Assembly: GCA_012934845.2 (NCBI GenBank)
Contig: WNNJ02002938.1
Location: forward strand, 1 to 64,000
DNA length: 64,000 nt
Direction of reading: 5' to 3'
Source of the DNA: Pomphorhynchus laevis
Lineage: Eukaryota > Acanthocephala > Palaeacanthocephala > Echinorhynchida > Pomphorhynchidae
Numbering within the stretch: position 1 is the stretch's first letter; each line of letters begins with the position of its first letter. The translations under genes were made by a program, and so were the position numbers. A model generated the notes under the pieces. That model ran no database searches and had not been told where the DNA came from. It was given only the letters and a program-made list of their open reading frames with translations. Below are positions 10,201 to 18,097 of this stretch, in pieces.

Positions 10201-13082
10201 ACAGAGATCATTTATTATAGCCAAATTATTTACTGGTTTAATTGTATTTTAATGTCTCGCATTGATAAAAAAAAACAGTAATTCCTGTTTTTTAGTTCTA
10301 TAAATAATTATTTAAGCTGAATCAAAGAAAAGAGGAAATTATTTTTGATATTTCGCTAACTTCTGTTAACATCTTCAGAAAATTACATCTTCTGAAGTTA
10401 GCATCTTCTGAAGATGCTAACAGTAGTTAGCGAAATATCAAAAATAATTTCTCCTTTATTTGATCTAGCTCCAATAATTATTTATTAATACAATGGATCA
10501 TTATCAACTATTTAAAATCATTCGACATAGTTATGGAGCTAATGGCCTGCAGCTGTCGAGAAGCTTGGAAAAAATAGAAAAAAAGGATTTAAATGTAAAA
10601 TGGCCATTATATTGTTAATAGCCTTTAAAGATTCCACGATGTGCATAGTTTACGTGCTGCATTAAAAATTTTAACGACTCAACATTCTAAGGTAATTTTC
10701 TGAAGATGCTATTAGAGGTTAGTGAAATATTAATAAAAAATTTCTTCTTTTCTTTAATCCAGCTCCAATAATTATTTATCAATAATGGATTATTATCAAC
10801 TATTAAAAAAAGTATTGATTTTCGTTTACTTTATCCTGCCTTTTATGTTTGCAAGTTAACTCTTTTTTATATAATAGATCAGTATCAACTATTTAAAATT
10901 ACTGTTTTGTCGTAACATTTTTAGATTTGTAATTTTAAAAAATGAATTTATTTAAATTTATAGCTCTAGTTTTTAAGTCGAAAATTTCTTATTGTTGACT
11001 AAAATTTTACAACTGTTTACTAAATCCACGATCTAATATTTGAATAATAATTTAAAGATTTTAAACACTATGTGCATATTCGTGAAATGTCAAATTTTTT
11101 TACACGTTCCGTCTGGAAGCATTTGATAAAACGGACAACTAGAATGAGTAGACAAAAAGACCAGTGGAACCACCGTCATCATTGAATACAAAAGCAATCA
11201 AAACATTGAAACTGTCACGAGAATTTAGATTTTCTTTCTCTTGTATTTTCCATTTTGGGTAGTCTAGACTGCGATAAAAATAAACTCTACCTGATAAACT
11301 CTAAGAAAAATGCGCAAACAATTGTTGTTGTCGTAAAATAAGAAACTAAAAAACTCGAGTAGTTCAAATCAAAATAGAATATAGTGATAAAATAACGAAC
11401 TTTGTAAATTCGATTCTTCGTTTTACTTACAATTTGAATTTAATACAGAATTATTATTGTATATATGAAATTGCAAAAAATTCTAATTTAATTATAAAAT
11501 AATATTTTAATTTAAAATGTAAAATTCAATATACTCATCGTAAATTATATAAATTACAAATTATAATTGTCTACAAGAAAATTTCTAAATAATTACTGGA
11601 AATGGAAATAATTGATTTCACGATAAAACGTTTAACTTATCTAAACATAGAATATTACAATTTATATTAATGAAACGATTAATTTAATTACGTTTGTCAA
11701 ATAAATGCCTTTAGCAAATAAGTTTATTTCATCAAATTCAAAGGATAAATAAAATTAGTATTTTATATTCGTTCTGAGAGATACTATTCAATCATATATT
11801 GAATACAAAATATATTTGTTTAAAGAAAAAATTATTAAAACAATTTCAAACCATATTTTTGAAACTAAAATGAGTTTTTATCCGCTGTATATAAAGACTA
11901 TAATTTTATATACATAAAATGTTATATTTTTTATCTTAAATTACATAATAGTTATCACATGCCATAGTTATTTTTAAAACAGAAGGAAGTTGAAAATATA
12001 TAAGAAAATATGCAATTACAGTTATATTTTGTAAGCATACAGATTTATATTTTATAAACTCGACAGATGCCGAGGAATTGAAAAGCACAAGTACGATTGT
12101 ATTGACTCAATACTCATTTGTGCCGTTGGCTACTGAAACATATGGAGGATTTGGTCCATTAGCCACCAAAGTCGCGAGTCGTCGGCCACCAAGGGCTACA
12201 AGCACACGGGTCTAAGTGCTGCTGTTCAAAGGGGCAATGCAGCATGTATGCTGGAGTCGATCGTTGTCGCGTCCGCAGCCAAGACATGCGTCTACAACCG
12301 AGAATTCGATATCATTGGTGAGGGAATACAAAGATCTACGTTGGATAGTGGACTGTCAGTCAGTATTTTGGGTGACGACTAAACCACCTCTGACGAAGAC
12401 ATCGCTGATATTTCGACACTGAATAGCAACGGAGAAATAACGAAATTAAGCCGCGAAAATCAAAACTATAGCGTATAGATAGATATATCTATATATCGTA
12501 TAGATAGATAGATCCTCAATAGATACTGAACAGTCAAAGATGCGTATTTGTTTGGGTGCTAAACTGGCGGTACCAAAGAGAATATTTTGATCACGATAGC
12601 AATCCTCTTTTCTTTATCATTAGAATGTAAAATCTAATTATTGGTTTACTACAGTTTACTATTACTGTTTGTTAAAACATTTACAGTTATATTTTATAAT
12701 TATATAAAAGTTACAAGAAAATATAGTAAGATAAATTTTGAACAGATACCTGTCTTTTTCACAAATTGATCTCTGAATTTTAAATCAAATACTCGCAGAG
12801 TTCCGTCTTTACATATTTTCCTTAGATGATGTACGGTGGCAAGTTGCAGAATAGTTTCTTCATCAGCACCGATATATAATTTTATTTTGCTCTGTAATTA
12901 AAATGATATTATCACTGCAAATATTATTTCGAAGAAACCTTTTCTATATCCTTCTGATCAGCTATACTGTCTCCTTGGCGTATCAATAACCCAGTCGACT
13001 TAAGGACATTAATCGTCCACTGAAGATTTAACTTTGTAACATTCTTTAACGATAACACGATCAATTCATTACGGCTGTCCAT
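1087..13082 (-). CDS. ANO10: Anoctamin-10 (TMEM16K)-like membrane protein gene, partial (3' end off the left edge)
   Basis: TMEM16 proteins are ten-helix channels or lipid scramblases; ANO10/TMEM16K is an ER-associated member. Exons read by hand on the minus strand: 13082-12938, 12891-12750, 10196-10071, 10021-9893, 9834-9742, 8891-8653, 7945-7707, a tentative 2798-2767, 2610-2536, 2490-2317 and 1283-1087. Exons 1 to 6 join in phase into 291 residues that follow ANO10 from the cytosolic N-terminus to after the first helix, including a DDIKSYFG...YVTWLIPIAAWG segment (family pattern IRxYFGExIALYF). Later exons match helix 2 (RQYAVSLPIIG), a helix-6/7 region ending ILPYIKKRF, and GIYDEYIEIFEQFG...FVYP. 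Three introns are 48, 49 and 58 nt; others hold kilobases of repeats. Two joins (exon 6 to 7 and exon 10 to 11) are off by one nucleotide with the nearest AG acceptor; in-frame acceptors exist slightly downstream (CAG at 7924-7926; GAG within exon 11). Either those are used, or the reading has an error, or the gene is decaying. Family assignment comes from remembered protein similarity. Confidence 0.8.
2317..2490 (-). CDS. ANO10: ANO10-like exon (58 codons)
   Basis: Reads TLISFFLSRIFEKQFKSTILPYIKKRF...DTLDKMDTIEKQEKEL, matching human [21 protein letters not shown] and the charged linker ...DATLYEQVILEKEM. TTTTAG acceptor, GTATGT donor, phase 0 at both ends. Confidence 0.75.
2536..2610 (-). 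CDS. ANO10: ANO10-like exon (25 codons)
   Basis: TTCTAG acceptor and GTTTTG donor, phase 0 at both ends. Reads FFGVRFIFGLVYETFYKSSI, fitting the ANO10 helix that reads LFYIAFVLKDMKLL in human. The following intron (2491-2535) is 45 nt. Confidence 0.6.
2767..2798 (-). CDS. ANO10: Tentative 32 nt micro-exon of the ANO10-like gene
   Basis: A CAG acceptor and a GTAATG donor bracket 32 nt whose phases fit exons 7 and 9 exactly and would encode (D)TSSAFFLYPF, leading into a hydrophobic helix. The similarity is too short to be decisive, and a longer exon elsewhere between 2.8 and 7.7 kb is possible. Confidence 0.3.
3045..3735 (+). repeat. Dispersed repeat family B, two to three partial copies in tandem
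   Basis: Modules recur here: a block reading through CACAATGTCACAATGGC, CCGAAACGGCCAGTGAGTAC and a GACTGAAAGTCGTGAATC block, then a block ending near CACATCCGTGCACC. The same modules occur at about 9050-9425 and 26080-26625 in either orientation. The CCGAAACGGC part is shared with the 354 bp tandem array at 24.3-26.1 kb. No coding content is supported. Confidence 0.6.
3811..5650 (-). mobile_element. Penelope-like element, broken copy
   Basis: Minus-strand reading gives reverse transcriptase fragments with a YIDD box near 4812, then a 225-codon stretch (4802-4125) with the typical post-RT linker (RARGYRKSVIDRQ, then PFTFHPVL, then KIAFRNHTTLDTLL). A GIY-YIG-type endonuclease tail follows at about 4060-3811 (ending RSGRPWMTKR). 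The parts are in the PLE order: RT, linker, GIY-YIG. It is an old, inactive copy broken in several places, lying in an anoctamin-like intron. Confidence 0.7.
5651..6229. other. Non-coding intronic stretch
   Basis: No gene recognised. A short block at about 5887-5925 resembles 7819-7857 (shared TCTACTTCTGA and GGTTGATATGGAAT), the latter lying over exon 7 of the anoctamin-like gene; this may be a small retained duplication of exon sequence. Confidence 0.35.
6230..7380 (+). pseudogene. Ankyrin-repeat protein relic
   Basis: Plus-strand coding-like blocks in changing frames: FLDIFLKFFQDRDKTKFLEH near 6240, an open stretch 6626-6859 with IIETDPQLGSNIVDEF, TSLMLAIGSKDFDKVV...HGESPNNVDSVGNS near 6850-6950, LLHLAARM near 7050, DGQAVIHLATMG near 7142, and a closing NTEIVEFLILSG...IPLDYAKLYG...LINEKS up to a stop at 7378-7380. 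TPLxLAxxxG-like and VVxLLLxxGA-like spacing is that of ankyrin repeats. Frame changes and stops lie between blocks, so this is either a decayed gene or a multi-exon gene whose splice sites I could not place. It lies antisense inside an ANO10-like intron. Confidence 0.5.
7707..7945 (-). CDS. ANO10: ANO10-like exon 7
   Basis: FKRAFRQYAVSLPIIGLFCL matches human YKRQLRIYLVSLPFVCLCL (helix 2), and WNKEFKRLAESLNNY matches MNRLYRYAAEFLTSWEN. With the TTTAG acceptor (start 7945) the join to exon 6 leaves one extra base. An alternative CAG acceptor gives an in-frame start at 7923 but loses about six residues. Donor GTATGA, phase 1. Confidence 0.75.
7931..8180. repeat. Local duplication over an anoctamin splice acceptor
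   Basis: About 75 bp at 7931-8013 (AATGCTCGTTTAAAACTAAA and onwards to CATTTAAATGTCC) recurs at 8105-8176 with indels. The first copy spans the acceptor of exon 7, so a spare acceptor-like sequence now lies about 170 bp upstream in the intron. Confidence 0.6.
8653..8891 (-). CDS. ANO10: ANO10-like exon 6
   Basis: Enters in phase 1 after TTTAG. Reads a hydrophobic stretch, then IFIKIWTRKSNELAFRWG and LEKPRSQF...NPATGQLEKSF. This matches ANO10 ILELWKRGCANMTYRWG...EPRPGFHG...NSITGKEEPLY. Donor GTAAAT at phase 0. Confidence 0.85.
9050..9425. repeat. Dispersed repeat family B, two opposed fragments
   Basis: 9050-9255 is the family in minus orientation (GATTCACGACTTTCAGTCACC, ...GGCGTTTCCGACACTTTGC). 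9270-9425 is another fragment in plus orientation (GTCGTGAATCAAAG ... CACATCCGTCC). Together they form an imperfect inverted arrangement inside an ANO10-like intron. Confidence 0.55.
9430..9545 (+). repeat. Possible retroelement 3' end
   Basis: Contains AAAAAGGCCGAAACGTC, a phrase typical of PLE and some LINE 3' ends, with no coding sequence before it. Identification is by motif only. Confidence 0.3.
9742..9834 (-). CDS. ANO10: ANO10-like exon 5 (first transmembrane helix)
   Basis: Reads DDIKSYFGVEVAFYFAF...VTWLIPIAAWG, the most recognisable anoctamin segment in the window: the amphipathic IRxYFGE entry followed by helix 1. GTTAGT donor, phase 1. Confidence 0.9.
9893..10021 (-). CDS. ANO10: ANO10-like exon 4
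   Basis: Reads RLLNKCNMLDKCFALHD...KDKFKQSKFGLVHFRDLQ, matching ANO10 RRLLTSGIVIQVFPLHD...LEDTWYTRFALKYQ. Exits in phase 1 into a 58 nt intron (9835-9892). Confidence 0.85.
10071..10196 (-). CDS. ANO10: ANO10-like exon 3
   Basis: Enters in phase 1 after TTTAG and reads SYVDPAEELFLVWQ...TDIVIKKHHTL, the linker before the conserved LLxRLL segment. Donor GTAAGT; the next intron is only 49 nt (10022-10070). Confidence 0.8.
10301..10490. repeat. Palindromic pair of PLE-type 3' ends
   Basis: The left arm (about 10301-10393) and right arm (about 10408-10490) are inverted copies. Each ends with a phrase CTGAAGATG, a hairpin (GCTAAC / GTTAGC), then GAAATATC and an A/T-rich tail. A third, diverged direct copy lies at 10690-10800. 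Related phrases occur at 23434-23480 (minus) and 41760-41800 (plus), the latter directly after a recognisable PLE endonuclease, which is why I call these PLE-type 3' ends. Confidence 0.5.
10690..10800 (+). repeat. Third copy of the PLE-type 3' end
   Basis: TTCTGAAGATGCTATTAGAGG followed by GTTAGTGAAATATTAA and AGCTCCAATAATTATTTATC parallels the right arm of the palindrome at 10410-10500. Confidence 0.5.
10801..12089. other. AT-rich intron of the ANO10-like gene
   Basis: Between exons 2 and 3 of the anoctamin-like gene. No coding sequence or repeat structure recognised. Confidence 0.5.
12090..12440 (+). mobile_element. Retroelement C-terminal remnant
   Basis: More GC-rich than its surroundings. 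Reads SFVPLATETYGGFGPLATKV, then in another frame QRGNAACMLESIV, the order seen at the C-terminus of many animal retroelement polyproteins (FxPxxxETxGxxGP ... IQRGNA). No reverse transcriptase part is left. Related segments are at 44169-44500 and 50226-51360 on the minus strand. Confidence 0.45.
12750..12891 (-). CDS. ANO10: ANO10-like exon 2
   Basis: Reads SKIKLYIGADEET...LRVFDLKFRDQFVKKT, matching human ANO10 ...ASKIRMLLGAEAV...TMRAFTYRTRQNF. TTACAG acceptor, GTATCT donor, phase 1 exit. The following intron is about 2.5 kb and contains a retroelement remnant and PLE-type 3' ends. Confidence 0.8.
12938..13082 (-). CDS. ANO10: ANO10-like exon 1 (probable start codon)
   Basis: Begins MDSRNELIVLSLK, which lines up with the start of the ANO10 N-terminal domain (human ...TPLVVIEL). 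An ATG at 13080-13082 is the likely start, although an AG acceptor (TTTTACAG) a few bases upstream would also allow an earlier exon. Ends ...DIEK before a GTTTCT donor; the intron to exon 2 is about 48 nt. My codon count and the printed coordinates differ by one base in this exon, so allow an error of one. Confidence 0.7.
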
Positions 13083-13429
13083 TGCTAGTATATCTGTAAA
13101 AGATTAAATAAATTTTATTGGATATAACAGCTGTTAAAATGAGCTTTACCAGCTTAATGATCAGTTTAAGCTGATAGTAGTTTTAATTGAAATTGGTATA
13201 AACTGATGTATTTTATGAAATATATAAATATTTCTCTAAATTTTTAATTGATATAATAATATCAATTAAAAAATATTAATAATGCTGTTTTTGTTATTGA
13301 ACAAATAATAATTGTTACAATTTATATTTATTTATATTTCATTATATTTCGTTATACTTTTAGATATATTCCCTTATATTTCATTATATTATATCCAACA
13401 AGCAATTGTAAATAAAGGTAATGCGACAA

Positions 13430-14045
13430 CATTATTTAATGTAATCAAAATTACTTCATTACTTTATCGTCGTCAAAGGATTACTTTTACAATCGAGCAT
13501 TGTCGATGTTGGAATTATCTAAAACGCATTTTACATGAACATCATCTTCCAATGTTTGTGTTTTGTATGAAAAATACGATGTCGATGAAGACTGATAAAT
13601 TCGAAATGTCACTTGCGGTTGGATCACAAATCAAGTATGGAATGATTCAGCAAATTTGTTGAGAACTATCTTACAGTGGCTACAAAAATAAGTATCATCG
13701 ATACAAAGTAATTTTGCTTAAGTAATCTTAACATTGCACAACGTGTTGAAGGTACTATTAATTCATCAGATGAAGGAGGACTGAATATTTGTTTGCCTTG
13801 CTTTGTTTCGGGACTGTGACATTCAATCACATACACCATAATGTAGTGTTGATTTGACTCAGTATATAAATTGTCGTACAATTACTGCTAGGGTATTACA
13901 CTTGCCTTCCAATTTCTTGCCCACGTTTGTTTTTGACTTAAAAACTTACATTTATTCAATTGAAATAAGTTCAAAGTCGACTGGTAAAATTGCATTGAAT
14001 TGGCTAACAAGTTTTTCTACCGTCAAAGTGTTTGTTGAAATAATA
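13430..14045. other. Coding-like island, gene not recognised
   Basis: Several short open frames overlap: plus 13312-13662 (contains RRQRITFTIEHCRCWNYLKR), minus 13881-13666 (ESNQHYIMVYVIECHSPETK...) and a minus block near 14040-13957 reading NTLTVEKLVSQFNAILPVDF before a stop. Composition is less AT-rich than the flanks. I cannot say which strand is coding or which family this is. It lies between the 5' end of the ANO10-like gene and the satellite. Confidence 0.3.
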
Positions 14046-15169
14046 TAATTATGTTATCATTAATTAATAATATGATTATAATTATGTTATTATGTAATTA
14101 AGAATTTATACTTAATACAATTCCGACTTAGTTATTCTACAATCCTTTATAGCTCATCGTATTCCTTTCTAATTTGTATGCCGTCAAAACATTAAATTGT
14201 AAAAAATAACACCCAATTCCTTCATACATTGTGTTCTAATAAATGTAAGGTATTTTTAACGGAATTCAGCTTCTTTCTAATGTCAGCTTAAAAAATAATT
14301 TATAATGAGTGATATTATTTAAATATAATTTAAAATGAGTAAACAATCAATTTATAAAAAACTAATTTATTAATTTATATTTCAATTTATATTATAATTT
14401 ATATAAATTTGTATAATTTATATAAATTTACGTCATAAGTTTTATTAATGTTGACATAGTTATTTTCAACTTAAAAATGAAATTATATGTGAACTTGAGG
14501 TATTACTTAAAATTGCAAATAACCTGCCAAGACATTCGCACAACTCATCTTCACATCTTGATCACGAAAAACGCTTAAATTTGTTTAAATATAGCTGTTG
14601 CATGTTCAAATAAGTTTTTTATAAAATCTATATTTACCTGCAAATTTATTAAATATCAAATGTCATTTTAAAACAAACATGCGTGCTAAACATTTTATTA
14701 TGATAATTGACATTAGAGGTCAATTAAAAATGACATCAAAGACGAACTGCTTAGTAATTAATTATAAATTAATTAATTGTAGTAATTAACGATTCGAAAA
14801 AATAATTAATTTAATTTACTTTAATCTCTTCCTACGTCAACAGTTTTGATAACTGAACAATATTAGGTCATTACTTCTTTATATAATAAAGAAGTAATGT
14901 ATATATAAGTATATATAATCTATATACTTCTGAGCTTCTTTATAGCTCAGAAGTACTAACATTCTACAACCAGTTAAATTAGCTAGAATATAAACGTATA
15001 TAAAAAATCATTTAAAATCCAGATTCACTTCCCGCTTACATCTAGAATCTAAGGCATGTACGTTTATCTAGATATATTACATCATAAACCATTCCAAAAG
15101 ACTATTACGCACTTTAATATTATGTCAGTTACTAGACATCAAAGTAAACATTTATCTTCTATTTCACCA
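14046..15169. other. AT-rich intergenic stretch with a short hairpin
   Basis: No gene seen. 14926-14954 is a perfect 10 bp stem (ACTTCTGAGC / GCTCAGAAGT) with a 9 nt loop. Confidence 0.5.
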
Positions 15170-17330
15170 CTAAATTTTAAATTCAAAAATTTAAAGCGAA
15201 AAAAATACGTTCTTAATTAAATTGCACGTAATAAATAGAATTCAAGTATGTTAATTCGTAAATTTTAATTTGGTAGTTTGGAACTTCAATTTAAAGAGGA
15301 ATAAAATACGTTCTTAATTAAATTGCAAGTAAATAAATAGAATCCAAATATGTTAATTCGTAAATTTTAATTTGGTAGTTTGAAACTCCAATTTAAAGAG
15401 GAATAAAATACATTCTTAATTAAATTACAAGTAAATAAAAAATCCATATATGTTATTTCGTAAATTTTAATTCAGTAGTTTTGAACTTCAATTTAAAGTG
15501 GAATAAAATACGTTCTTAATTAAATTACAAGTAAATAAATAGAATCCAAATATGTTATTTCGTAAATTTTAATTTGGTAGTTTTGAACTTCAATTTAAAA
15601 AGGAATAAAATACGTTCTTTATTAAATTACAAGTAAATAAATAGAATCCAAATATGTTATTTCGTAAATTTTAATTTGGTAGTTTTGAACTTCAATTTAA
15701 AAAGGAATAAAATACGTTCTTTATTAAATTACAAGTAAATAAAAAATCCATATATGTTATTTCGTAAATTTTAATTCAGTAGTTTTGAACTTCAATTTAA
15801 AGTGGAATAAAATACGTTCTTAATTAAATTACAAGTAAATAAATAGAATCCAAATATGTTATTTCGTAAATTTTAATTTGGTAGTTTTGAACTTCAATTT
15901 AAAGAGGAATAAAATACGTTCTTAATTAAATTACAAGTAAATAAATAGAATCCAAATATGTTATTTCTTAAATTTTAATTTGGTAGTTTTGAACTTCAAT
16001 TTAAAGAGGAATAAAATACGTTCTTAATTAAATTGCAAGTAAATAAATAGAATCCAAATATGTTATTTCGTAAATTTTAATTTGGTAGTTTTGAACTTCA
16101 ATTTAAAAAGGAATAAAATACGTTCTTTATTAAATTACAAGTAAATAAATAGAATCCAAATATGTTATTTCGTAAATTTTAATTTGGTAGTTTTGAACTT
16201 CAATTTAAAAAGGAATAAAATACGTTCTTTATTAAATTACAAGTAAATAAAAAATCCATATATGTTATTTCGTAAATTTTAATTCAGTAGTTTTGAACTT
16301 CAATTTAAAGTGGAATAAAATACGTTCTTAATTAAATTACAAGTAAATAAATAGAATCCAAATATGTTATTTCGTAAATTTTAATTTGGTAGTTTTGAAC
16401 TTCAATTTAAAAAGGAATAAAATACGTTCTTTATTAAATTACAAGTAAATAAATAGAATCCAAATATGTTATTTCGTAAATTTTAATTTGGTAGTTTTGA
16501 ACTTCAATTTAAAAAGGAATAAAATACGTTCTTTATTAAATTACAAGTAAATAAAAAATCCATATATGTTATTTCGTAAATTTTAATTCAGTAGTTTTGA
16601 ACTTCAATTTAAAGTGGAATAAAATACGTTCTTAATTAAATTACAAGTAAATAAATAGAATCCAAATATGTTATTTCGTAAATTTTAATTTGGTAGTTTT
16701 GAACTTCAATTTAAAGAGGAATAAAATACGTTCTTAATTAAATTACAAGTAAATAAATAGAATCCAAATATGTTATTTCGTAAATTTTAATTTGGTAGTT
16801 TTGAACTTCAATTTAAAAAGGAATAAAATACGTTCTTTATTAAATTACAAGTAAATAAATAGAATCCAAATATGTTATTTCGTAAATTTTAATTTGGTAG
16901 TTTTGAACTTCAATTTAAAAAGGAATAAAATACGTTCTTTATTAAATTACAAGTAAATTAATAGAATCCAAATATGTTAATTCGTAAATTTTAATTTGGT
17001 AGTTTTGAACTTCAATTTAAAGAGAAATAAAATACGTTCTTTATTAAATTACAAGTAAATTAATAGAATCCAAATATGTTAATTCGTAAATTTTAATTTG
17101 GTAGTTTTGAACTTCAATTTAAAGAGAAATAAAATACGTTCTTTATTAAATTACAAGTAAATTAATAGAATCCAAATATGTTAATTCGTAAATTTTAATT
17201 TGGTAGTTTGGAACTTCAATTTAAAGAGGAATAAAATACGTTCTTAATTAAATTACAAGTAAATAAATAGAATCCAAATATGTTAATTCGTACATTTGAA
17301 TTTGGTAGTTGTGAACTTCAATTTCCTCTT
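15170..17330. repeat. Tandem satellite, period about 100-103 bp, about 20 units
   Basis: Each unit runs through ATACGTTCTTAATTAAATTAC, AAATAGAATCCAAATATG, TTCGTAAATTTTAATTTGG and GAACTTCAATTTAAA. A shorter variant (AAAAAATCCATATATG, TTCAGTAG, AGTGGAAT) recurs at about 15.47, 15.77, 16.27 and 16.58 kb after groups of standard units, giving a higher-order order. The outermost units are the most diverged. No protein-coding content. Confidence 0.9.
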
Positions 17331-17914
17331 ACGTCAAGAGCTATGATAATCTATCTCATTGACACATCGACAAATATTTGGATTTATACATTTAAATTCG
17401 TCTTACCGACTAAAGTTTATAGGTTTCGTAGAATTTTGGCACTTTGCTGTGTTCTTGAAGCGTCCATAATATGCGATTCAATTCCAAATAGCATATCTGG
17501 TATGCACTTCACAGACATTCATACTATCAAGATTTTTATTAATGATATTATTCTTTTGAGCGATTTTCATACATATTATTAAAGCAGCCGTCAGCAAATA
17601 TTTAGTAAGCTATTTTGAATATGTTAGCGCCTATTGCTTCGGGAAATAGTACTATTTTGCTTCGACAAAATAGAAAAGAGAGATCCGGTTTAACAATGTA
17701 GTTTTATCTCCACAGGATTCTTACAGGTTTACCGTTGACATGTGATAACTTCATTAATAATCCCGCTAAATCGTCTGATGTGATTTATTCTTTTGGTTAT
17801 CGTATTGAAATAAATACTAAAGAATCCAAATTTTTAATTTTAAAAATTTAAATTATAAACAAAATAAAGAAATTAAAATTTAAGTTTTAAAAATCAAATC
17901 GAAATGTAATTTTT
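17331..17914 (+). other. Unassigned stretch between the satellite and the TPP carrier gene
   Basis: A plus-strand frame stays open over 17280-17582 (includes RILALCCVLEASIICDSIPN), and 17620-17830 has coding-like blocks (LAPIASGNSTILLRQNRKER; ILTGLPLTCDNFINNPAKSS). None resembles a family I know. This could be a decayed gene or an old element. The last base pairs are the 3' flank of the carrier gene on the other strand. Confidence 0.25.
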
Positions 17915-18097
17915 TTATTCTTTAAAAGTGCTTTTGAATCCCAGTGAACAACAAATTTGATCGTAGAACAAGAATATAAGACCACTGCTAAGAGCGGATT
18001 TCTGAATAGACACACCCAGTCCTTTAAACAAAGAAGAAAAACCTTCCTTTTGAATCATCGTCTTAAAACAATGGATCATTCCGTTGTAAGGCTTAAT
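17915..18097 (-). CDS. SLC25A19: SLC25A19-like exon 6 (stop codon)
   Basis: 60 codons plus TAA: IKPYNGMIHCFKTMIQKEGF, FKGLGVSIQKSALSSGLIF, LFYDQICC, ending STFKE. Matches human YKGLMDCAKQVLQKEG...[27 protein letters not shown]. Confidence 0.85.
   Translation of the reverse strand: MKPYNGMIHCFKTMIQKEGFSSLFKGLGVSIQKSALSSGLIFLFYDQICCSLGFKSTFKE

Noticed and set aside
15170-17330. Possible CRISPR array because of regular repeats
   Set aside because: The whole 100 bp unit is repeated with no unique spacers, and the host is an intron-bearing eukaryote.
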